From assembly GCA_947490625.1 (NCBI GenBank), contig CANLHC010000020.1, forward strand, positions 1 through 10,381: DNA of 10,381 nt, written 5' to 3'. Below, one piece after another: positions 1 through 4,711 of the stretch. Numbering within the stretch: position 1 is the first letter of the stretch; every line of letters starts with the position of its first letter. This DNA is from Candidatus Nanopelagicaceae bacterium. GTDB lineage: Bacteria > Actinomycetota > Actinomycetes > Nanopelagicales > Nanopelagicaceae. The position numbers were made by a program, and so were the translations under genes. A model generated the notes under the pieces. It was not told the DNA's origin. It did not search any database and saw nothing but the letters and a program-made list of their open reading frames with translations.

Positions 1-926
1 AGACTCACTATCCAGCTGAATTTATTGCAGGAGTACTTACTCACGATCCGGGGATGTATCCACGGCGACTTATCCTTGATGAAGCAAGGCAGATGGGAAT
101 TACTTTGGCCCCGCTTGATGTCAATAAGTCAGATGCTTCATATCGCGTTGAGTGTAATGACGGTAAGAAATCTATTCGCATCGCACTTTCTTCTATTGCA
201 GGAATTAGCGATCATGAAATTGCATCGATTATGCAGGCAAGGCCCTATATAGATATGGCTGACTTTGTGGCACGCAGTGGTGCGTCAACTCCAATAATAG
301 AATCATTGATCCTCACTGGAGGCTTTGACGAGTTACATTCACTTCATACAGGAGATATTAATCATCGCGACCTTCTTCTTCACCTGAACGATATTGAAAA
401 GTCGCACTCTGTAAAGAGTATTAAGAAAGGTACAAGCGGTGCGCAGATGACATTTGGCTTTACTCCGCCAGCTCTTATCTCAAGCGGGTTGCCCAATATC
501 ACTACCAATGAACGTGTGCGCCATGAAGTTCAGCGGCTAGGTATGGATATCACGCATCACATGCTTGAGTTTTATGCGCCTTTTCTTAACGCTATCGGAG
601 CAGTGCGCTCGTGTGATCTTCTTGCCCAGCGGTCGGGTAGTGATGTTTTAGTTGCTGGCGTAAAAGTTGCGTTACAGACACCACCCATACGTTCAGGGCG
701 GCGCGTGATCTTTCTGACCCTCGATGATGGCTATGGTTGTAGCGACTCCACCTTCTTTAGCGATGTACAGAGCAGTAGCGCTGGCCTTCTTTACTCAACA
801 TCCCTCATTCTTGTCCGCGGAGTTACTCGCCGTACAGGTGATCGCGGTATCTCAATACGCGCCACGGGGGCGTGGGATTTATCTGAGGCCTATGGGAAAT
901 GGCAGAGCAGTAAGGTGGCCATATGA
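1..926 (+). CDS. dnaE2: Error-prone DNA polymerase III alpha subunit (DnaE2/ImuC-like), 5'-truncated
   Basis: This is the C-terminal 307 residues of a C-family replicative-type polymerase. The frame is open from base 3 (first residues THYPAEFIAGVL) and the true start lies outside the window. The opening segment, followed by GMYPRRLILDEAR and PLDVN, matches the end of the polymerase fingers region of DnaE2-type proteins as I remember them from Actinobacteria. A helix-hairpin-helix-like stretch follows (visible residues about 60-110, around IAGISDHEIASIM). An OB-fold comes next (about 212-292, with VLVAGVKVALQTPP, GRRVIFLTLDD and RGISIRATGAW). The polymerase catalytic aspartates would lie upstream and cannot be checked. 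DnaE2 enzymes carry out error-prone translesion synthesis. The stop overlaps the dinB start (ATGA at 923-926), which supports a shared repair transcript. A normal replicative DnaE1 is the alternative, but the OB region and the dinB neighbour favour DnaE2. Confidence 0.85.
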   Translation, partial: THYPAEFIAGVLTHDPGMYPRRLILDEARQMGITLAPLDVNKSDASYRVECNDGKKSIRIALSSIAGISDHEIASIMQARPYIDMADFVARSGASTPIIESLILTGGFDELHSLHTGDINHRDLLLHLNDIEKSHSVKSIKKGTSGAQMTFGFTPPALISSGLPNITTNERVRHEVQRLGMDITHHMLEFYAPFLNAIGAVRSCDLLAQRSGSDVLVAGVKVALQTPPIRSGRRVIFLTLDDGYGCSDSTFFSDVQSSSAGLLYSTSLILVRGVTRRTGDRGISIRATGAWDLSEAYGKWQSSKVAI

Positions 927-2092
927 GCGGGGCGCATGAGGCGACAATTCTGCACGTTGATATGGATGCCTTCTTTGCATCGGTCACAGAGCGCGATCAC
1001 CCCGAACTTAAAGGTAAAGCTGTAGTTATCGGTGCAGGCATTCGTGGTGTGGTGACATCGGCAAATTATGAAGCACGAAAATTCGGAATTAAAGCTGCGA
1101 TGCCAGTGGGGCGCGCACAGCGACTTGCTCCACACGCAATCTTTATCCCACCAGATCACAAGCGCTATAGCGAGGTTTCAGAGCACATCATGGAGATCTT
1201 CCATTCATTTACCCCACTCGTTGAACCGATATCACTCGACGAAGCTTTTCTCGATGTGACAAAAGCAAAGCGATTACTTGGCGATGGCAGGGCAATCGCA
1301 GCGGCAATTCGAGCAAAAGTTGAAGAGCAAGAGGGGATTACATGCTCGGTAGGAATTGCATCCTCCAAGTTCATCGCAAAACTTGCATCGCAGCGGTGTA
1401 AACCAAATGGAATGTTAGAAATTCCTACCGATCGAGTCCTTACCTTTCTTCACCCTTTACCAGTTTCTGCGCTATGGGGAGTAGGGCCAAAGACCAATGA
1501 AGTGCTCGAACAGTTAGGACTTCATACAGTCGGTGATATTGCGCAGACTCCGCCACAGACTCTGATTCGCGCACTCGGGCAGGCAGCAGGTGAGTCACTC
1601 TATGAACTTGCATGGGGACGAGATGATCGTGATGTGATTCCAGAGGAGCCCGATAAAAGCATTAGCGCAGCAGAGACATTTGATAGCGACATTGATGACC
1701 CTGAGATTATTTCAAAAGAGATATTGCGCATGTGCGAGAGGGCTTCCTCGCGTATGCGTGAGCGATCACTCTTCTCCAAAACAATTTCGCTAAAAGTGCG
1801 GTTCGCAGATTTCACAACTGTTAATCGTTCCAAGACTTTGGCGCTACCAATAGATACAACACATGAGATTTATGAAGTTGCTAAATCACTCTATGAGGGT
1901 TTGAAGTTGGGGCGTTCCCGCATTCGACTTGTTGGGATTTCACTTGAGAATTTACATACCGAGACCCATGAGCAACTCGAACTCGGGGGCCGGGAATCTA
2001 GCTGGCGTGAAGTCCAAGGCGGCATTGATGCTGCCAAAGCCCGTTTTGGTGGTGATAGCGTGCGGCCGGGGCGCTTGATTGACCAAGACTGA
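923..2092 (+). CDS. dinB: DNA polymerase IV (Y-family translesion polymerase)
   Basis: A complete Y-family polymerase of 389 aa, somewhat longer than E. coli DinB (351 aa). The catalytic core is intact: HVDMDAFFASV carries the first metal-binding aspartate (D13) and the steric-gate position F18, and SLDEAFLDV carries D106 and E107. RGVVTSANYEARKFGI (about 41-56) is the usual palm/fingers segment. GVGPKTNEVLEQLG (about 180-193) is the thumb helix-hairpin-helix region, and the little-finger domain follows. A QLELG sequence at 351-355 resembles a beta-clamp binding motif, with an ARFG-containing tail behind it. The intact acidic residues argue that this is an active polymerase and not the inactive ImuB paralogue. 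Its ATG shares ATGA with the upstream dnaE2 stop, and AAGG at 912-915 sits 7 nt upstream as ribosome binding site, so translation is probably coupled. It copies damaged or misaligned template; which lesions is unknown. Confidence 0.96.
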   Translation: MSGAHEATILHVDMDAFFASVTERDHPELKGKAVVIGAGIRGVVTSANYEARKFGIKAAMPVGRAQRLAPHAIFIPPDHKRYSEVSEHIMEIFHSFTPLVEPISLDEAFLDVTKAKRLLGDGRAIAAAIRAKVEEQEGITCSVGIASSKFIAKLASQRCKPNGMLEIPTDRVLTFLHPLPVSALWGVGPKTNEVLEQLGLHTVGDIAQTPPQTLIRALGQAAGESLYELAWGRDDRDVIPEEPDKSISAAETFDSDIDDPEIISKEILRMCERASSRMRERSLFSKTISLKVRFADFTTVNRSKTLALPIDTTHEIYEVAKSLYEGLKLGRSRIRLVGISLENLHTETHEQLELGGRESSWREVQGGIDAAKARFGGDSVRPGRLIDQD

Positions 2093-2124
2093 TCAGTCCA
2101 ACCCTGCCTGAGCCCTTCTCTGAG

Positions 2125-2153
2125 TAGTCAGGGCGAAAAAGTTGTTCTAGAGT
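2125..2153 (+). promoter_or_regulatory. Putative promoter for the DUF3040 gene, leaderless transcript
   Basis: A -10 hexamer TAGAGT (2148-2153) fits the actinobacterial TANNNT pattern. A weaker -35-like TAGTCA (2125-2130, four of six consensus bases) lies 17 nt upstream. A transcript starting about 7 nt after the -10 would begin at base 2160, exactly on the second ATG of the downstream gene. No Shine-Dalgarno-like sequence is present between 2093 and 2159. The TSS is an inference from spacing only. Confidence 0.45.
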
Positions 2154-2159
2154 ATGCAT

Positions 2160-2546
2160 ATGCCACTTTCTGAGCATGAAAAACGTCTTCTGGCGCAGAT
2201 GGAAGAAGCCCTCGCCGTTGATGATCCACGCCTTGTGAGCGCTCTGACTGGCCCATCGAAGGTCTCGCGTAATCGCGTCCTCATGGCAATTGCCCTGGTG
2301 ATCTTCGGGATCGCCACCCTCTTTGCTGGCTTGACCTTCTTTTCAGATTTAACGCTTCAAATGGCCATCGGTCTCAGCGGCTTTCTCCTTGCCTTGACTG
2401 GTTCGATCATGATGTTCCGTGCCTTCACTTCGCCAGGGGCGCTCATTTCAACTCCATCAGGCGGAAATCCAAAGGCTCCACGCTCAAATAAGGGCTTTGG
2501 GGATCGACTTCAAGAGCGTTGGGATCAGCGAAACTTCGGAGAGTAA
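2160..2546 (+). CDS. DUF3040 family small membrane protein
   Basis: A 128-aa protein beginning MPLSEHEKRLLAQMEEAL, the N-terminal signature of the DUF3040 family found in Actinobacteria. The function of the family is not established. After the amphipathic N-terminal helix (about 1-30) there are two hydrophobic segments (about 40-60 and 66-86) with a short connector. A charged, glycine- and proline-containing C-terminal tail follows (about 90-128, ending with several Arg/Asp/Glu). It is therefore probably an inner-membrane hairpin protein with both ends in the cytoplasm. An in-frame ATG at 2154 would add two residues (MH). I prefer 2160 because the family normally starts at MxLSE and because the -10 element places a leaderless transcript start there. 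The gene has its own promoter-like element and terminator, so it looks like a single-gene unit between the polymerase operon and the dcw cluster. Confidence 0.88.
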   Translation: MPLSEHEKRLLAQMEEALAVDDPRLVSALTGPSKVSRNRVLMAIALVIFGIATLFAGLTFFSDLTLQMAIGLSGFLLALTGSIMMFRAFTSPGALISTPSGGNPKAPRSNKGFGDRLQERWDQRNFGE

Positions 2547-2564
2547 TACCTCTTCATCACCGAT

Positions 2565-2590
2565 AAACCCGCCCACAAGGCGGGTTTTTT
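2565..2590 (+). terminator. Strong Rho-independent terminator after the DUF3040 gene
   Basis: A perfect 9-bp stem AAACCCGCC (2565-2573) pairs with GGCGGGTTT (2579-2587) around a 5-nt CACAA loop. It runs into six T residues (2585-2590). It lies 18 nt after the DUF3040 stop and separates that transcript from the mraZ promoter region. Confidence 0.93.
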
Positions 2591-2620
2591 CATGCCCGCG
2601 AGTTCTTTCGCAGTGGGGGG

Positions 2621-2680
2621 AAAGGGGTGGATCGTGGGGCAGGGTGGTTGAAAAAGGAGGAAAATGGAGTAAAGTGGGGG
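2621..2680 (+). promoter_or_regulatory. Putative MraZ operator: six tandem 10-bp G-rich units
   Basis: Six consecutive decamers stand in register: AAAGGGGTGG, ATCGTGGGGC, AGGGTGGTTG, AAAAAGGAGG, AAAATGGAGT and AAAGTGGGGG. All share A at position 1 and GG at positions 6-7; four of six have T at position 5. The approximate consensus is AAAGTGGGGG. MraZ proteins are known to bind direct repeats of TGGGN-type boxes at 10-bp spacing (5-nt spacers) upstream of their own gene; E. coli has three. The array sits directly upstream of mraZ and overlaps the predicted promoter, so autoregulation is the natural reading. The two middle units are degenerate, so the number of functional boxes is uncertain. 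Confidence 0.78.
2648..2675 (+). promoter_or_regulatory. Predicted promoter of mraZ and the dcw cluster
   Basis: A -35 element TTGAAA (2648-2653) and a -10 element TAAAGT (2670-2675) are separated by 16 nt, a good fit to a housekeeping sigma-70-type promoter. Transcription would start near 2681-2683, giving a leader of about 52 nt before the mraZ ATG. Both hexamers lie inside the MraZ-box array (units 2-3 and unit 5-6), so bound MraZ would directly affect polymerase access. Confidence 0.65.
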
Positions 2681-2715
2681 ATTAAGCGGGTTTTTAAGAG
2701 ATTCGCCTACACCTT

Positions 2716-2725
2716 GGGGAAGGGG
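2716..2725 (+). promoter_or_regulatory. G-rich ribosome binding site of mraZ
   Basis: GGGGAAGGGG ends 9 nt before the ATG at 2735 and decides that start. An ATG at 2726 directly abuts the G-run with no spacing, and a GTG at 2627 lies inside the operator. The preceding CCTT (2712-2715) could fold on AAGG (2720-2723). The ten bases are the exact reverse complement of 3257-3266 in the downstream structured RNA. Confidence 0.75.
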
Positions 2726-2734
2726 ATGAGTCAG

Positions 2735-3166
2735 ATGTTTCTTGGAACTCATGAACCCCGCCTTGATGAAAAAGGTCGCCTCATACTTCCCGCTCGATTT
2801 AGAGAAGAACTCTCCTCTGGCCTTGTGATCACAAAAGGCCAAGAACGCTGTCTCTATGTTTTTCCAGCTGCTGAATTTGAAACCCTCACACAGACATTGC
2901 GTCAAGCGCCAGTTACTGCAAAGGCAGCTCGTGATTATCAGCGCGTGATGTTTGCAGGCGCACACGATGAAATTCCTGATCGCCAAGGTCGCGTGACGAT
3001 TCCACAAGGACTGCGCACATATGCAGGTCTTGAAAGAGAGTGCGTTGTTATCGGTGCAAATACACGCGTTGAAATTTGGGATGCACAGGCGTGGAGTAAA
3101 TATCTCACAGATCGTGAAGAAGGTTTTGCCGATGTATCAGAGGAAGTGTTTCCAGGACTCTTTTAA
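2735..3166 (+). CDS. mraZ: Transcriptional regulator MraZ
   Basis: A 143-aa protein, the normal MraZ length, beginning MFLGTHEPRLDEKGRL. It holds two SpoVT-AbrB-type DNA-binding modules. The first carries D-x-K-G-R at 11-15 followed by LILPARFR (16-23). The second carries DRQGRVTIP at 82-90. MraZ assembles into ring-like oligomers and binds tandem repeats upstream of its own operon, acting as a repressor in E. coli. The start at 2735 is chosen from the family N-terminus (MFLG) and the G-rich ribosome binding site; an upstream frame open to 2627 would start inside the promoter. It is the first gene of the dcw cluster and is separated from rsmH by about 196 nt carrying a structured RNA, so mraZ and rsmH levels could be set separately although they probably share a transcript. 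Confidence 0.97.
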   Translation: MFLGTHEPRLDEKGRLILPARFREELSSGLVITKGQERCLYVFPAAEFETLTQTLRQAPVTAKAARDYQRVMFAGAHDEIPDRQGRVTIPQGLRTYAGLERECVVIGANTRVEIWDAQAWSKYLTDREEGFADVSEEVFPGLF

Positions 3167-3195
3167 AAAAACTAAATAGCAAAACAACTACATAG

Positions 3196-3320
3196 CGCTC
3201 TCTCGATTGTGGCCACCGTCGACCCCATGCCTAGGTTTTATGGCCGACAGCAGACGCCCCTTCCCCGGCGCCTGCTTTCGTGAGATCCGTCGGCCGGCGG
3301 TGACCAGAGTTGAGAGAGCG
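3196..3320 (+). ncRNA. mraW RNA motif-like structured leader upstream of rsmH
   Basis: This GC-rich, non-coding element in the mraZ-rsmH gap folds by eye into a long branched hairpin. P1 is CGCTCTCTC (3196-3204) with GAGAGAGCG (3312-3320), a perfect 9 bp extendable to 13 bp with G-U pairs. P2 is GG.CACCGTC (3211-3220) with GGCGGTG.CC (3296-3305), one C-A mismatch. P3 is GGCCGAC (3242-3248) with GTCGGCC (3289-3295), perfect. P4 is GCAG.CGCC (3250-3258) with GGCG.CTGC (3267-3275), one mismatch, closing the loop CCUUCCCC (3259-3266). An internal asymmetric region (3221-3241) includes CCTAGG. Position, lineage and the CUUCCCC loop agree with my memory of the mraW RNA motif, a candidate cis-regulator upstream of mraW (rsmH) in Actinobacteria. 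I could not run a covariance search. It lies 42 nt before the rsmH start. Confidence 0.8.
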
Positions 3321-3352
3321 AATGAAGCAGGTACATAGTCAGGCAAAGAAAT

Positions 3353-3359
3353 GGGGGAG
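3353..3359 (+). promoter_or_regulatory. Ribosome binding site of rsmH
   Basis: GGGGGAG precedes the ATG at 3363 (G-run spacing 5 nt) and favours it over the in-frame ATG at 3351, which would place these bases inside the coding region and has only a weak AGG upstream. The site can pair with the loop bases 3260-3266 of the structured RNA (7 bp, one G-U). Confidence 0.55.
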
Positions 3360-3362
3360 AAG

Positions 3363-4304
3363 ATGCAACACATATCAGTAATGCGCGATCGTTGTATTGA
3401 TCTTTTATCTCCTTCCATTGAATTAAATGAGCATCCCGTAGTAGTAGATGCAACTTTAGGTTTAGGCGGACATACTGAAGCGCTACTTGATCGCTTTTCA
3501 CAATTAACAGTGATCGGAATAGATCGCGACCCTCGTGCTTTGGCACAAGCTACAGAACGACTTTCACGCTTTGGCCACAGAGTAAAAACCTCGCATGCTG
3601 TATTTGATGAAATAAGTGAAGTGGTTCTATCCCACGGTTATTCACATGTTTCTGGAGTCTTATTTGACCTTGGCGTATCTTCAATGCAACTCGATGAGAT
3701 TGAACGCGGGTTCTCATACTCACAAGATGCGCCTCTAGATATGCGTATGGATTCAAGTCGTGGCATTACCGCTTTTGAAATCATTAATCATTATGAACCA
3801 GGCGCGTTAGTGAAGATTCTGCGCACATTTGGGGAAGAAAAGTTTGCTACTCGTATCGTCGAAAATATAGTTAAAGCTCGCGCACAAGCACCACTGAACT
3901 CAACGCTAGAGCTAGCCACGCTCGTCAAAGAGAGTATTCCTGCCGCCACTCGTCGCACTGGTGGCAATCCTGCGAAGCGCACCTTCCAAGCACTTCGCAT
4001 CGCAGTCAATGACGAACTTGGTGCGATCACGCGTGCCATACCTCAGGCCCTTGATCTTGTTGATGTGGGCGGCCGGGTAGTTGTGATGTCCTTTCAATCG
4101 CTGGAGGACAAGATCGTGAAAGAGATCTTTGTTGAGGCAGCAACATCAAAGAGTCCGCGAGATCTTCCGGTAGAACTACCTGAATTCGCTGCGAAATTTG
4201 CGTTAGTACTCAAGTCGAGTGAAAAAGCGAGCGAGAGCGAAAAACTTGAGAATCCTCGTTCATCCTCTGTACGCCTTCGTGCGATCGAGAGGGTGGCCGC
4301 CTGA
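3363..4304 (+). CDS. rsmH: 16S rRNA (cytosine(1402)-N(4))-methyltransferase RsmH (MraW)
   Basis: A 313-aa SAM-dependent methyltransferase, the usual RsmH length. It N4-methylates C1402 in the 16S rRNA decoding centre. Family motifs appear in order: HISV at the N-terminus, the SAM-binding DATLGLGGH (29-37), GIDRDP (52-57), FDLGVSSMQLD (101-111) followed by ERGFSYSQDAPLDMRMD, then NPAKRTFQALRIAVNDELG (202-220), SFQSLEDK (243-250) and the terminal SSVRLRAIER. The motif usually written SFHSLED or SYHSLED has Gln in place of His here; this is probably tolerated variation. Start choice is between 3351 (four more residues, MGEK) and 3363; the GGGGGAG site favours 3363. The stop shares one base with the next start (TGATG at 4302-4306). 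The structured RNA just upstream probably sets its translation. Confidence 0.96.
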   Translation: MQHISVMRDRCIDLLSPSIELNEHPVVVDATLGLGGHTEALLDRFSQLTVIGIDRDPRALAQATERLSRFGHRVKTSHAVFDEISEVVLSHGYSHVSGVLFDLGVSSMQLDEIERGFSYSQDAPLDMRMDSSRGITAFEIINHYEPGALVKILRTFGEEKFATRIVENIVKARAQAPLNSTLELATLVKESIPAATRRTGGNPAKRTFQALRIAVNDELGAITRAIPQALDLVDVGGRVVVMSFQSLEDKIVKEIFVEAATSKSPRDLPVELPEFAAKFALVLKSSEKASESEKLENPRSSSVRLRAIERVAA

Positions 4305-4711
4305 TGTCGATTCTTGCTATCGCTCACAACGCTCGCGAACGAGTCGTAACTCAATCATCACGCGCCTTCCTAAAAATAGTTCCAGAGACTCCGCAAGCGG
4401 TCCAAGAAACTCGCCGCTTCTTTGCCACCTTTCTCACTGTCGTTGCAGCAATCGGGTTCCTCGCGTTGCTGGCAATCAATACATTATTGGCACAAGATGC
4501 TTTTGTACTGTCTGAACTTAAGTCAGAGGCAAAGATGATTGCCGATCAACGAGAAGCCATTTCCAGAAAGATGGAGCTCTACTCATCACCACAGGCACTT
4601 GCCAATCAAGCAGCCTTGCTCGGAATGAGTTCATCAGAGAATCCAACTTTTCTAGACATTTCCCCAAAGATGCCGCCTCTGACCAATGAAGAAGGTGTCA
4701 CACGTGGGTAA
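4304..4711 (+). CDS. ftsL: FtsL-like divisome protein (bitopic, coiled coil)
   Basis: A 135-aa protein with a roughly 40-residue cytoplasmic N-terminus and one hydrophobic segment (about 40-63, with FLTVVAAIGFLALLAINTLL). A heptad-rich stretch follows (about 66-105, VLSELKSEAKMIADQREAI onward). Then comes SPQALANQAALLGM, which resembles the segment that follows the coiled coil in FtsL/FtsB-family proteins, and a short proline-containing tail. FtsL recruits and activates FtsI/FtsW at the septum together with its FtsB and FtsQ partners. Primary sequence is poorly conserved in this family, so the call rests on topology, length and the position between rsmH and ftsI, where ftsL is normally found. 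It starts on the last base of rsmH (TGATG); GGGTGG at 4291-4296 may serve as ribosome binding site. Its 3' end overlaps ftsI. Confidence 0.85.
   Translation: MSILAIAHNARERVVTQSSRAFLKIVPETPQAVQETRRFFATFLTVVAAIGFLALLAINTLLAQDAFVLSELKSEAKMIADQREAISRKMELYSSPQALANQAALLGMSSSENPTFLDISPKMPPLTNEEGVTRG
4691..4695 (+). promoter_or_regulatory. Ribosome binding site deciding the ftsI start
   Basis: GAAGG lies 8 nt before the GTG at 4704. No comparable site precedes the in-frame ATG at 4686, so the GTG is the preferred ftsI start. The site lies inside the end of the ftsL-like gene. Confidence 0.5.

Noticed and set aside
2102..2133. Possible hairpin after dinB (CCCTG with CAGGG)
   Set aside because: The stem is only 5 bp plus a few interrupted pairs, the loop is long and no T-tract follows, so I do not call it a terminator.
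2627..2734. Longer mraZ reading frame from GTG 2627 or ATG 2726
   Set aside because: The extension is encoded by the G-rich operator and promoter, does not resemble the MraZ family, and the family start MFLG with a well-placed G-rich ribosome binding site is at 2735.
2525..3007. 160-codon open frame on the - strand across the terminator, mraZ promoter and 5' half of mraZ
   Set aside because: It is antisense to clear regulatory sites and to mraZ, shows no recognisable protein features and looks like a shadow frame.
3171..3338. Short repeats around the structured RNA: ACTAAATAGC (3171) and ACTACATAGC (3187), with TACATAG again at 3332
   Set aside because: The shared strings are 7-10 nt in AT-rich sequence with no target-site or transposon structure; chance is a sufficient explanation.
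3188..3546. Open frames on the - strand through the mraZ-rsmH gap
   Set aside because: They cross the palindromic stems of the structured RNA and the rsmH 5' end; the composition reflects RNA pairing, not a protein.
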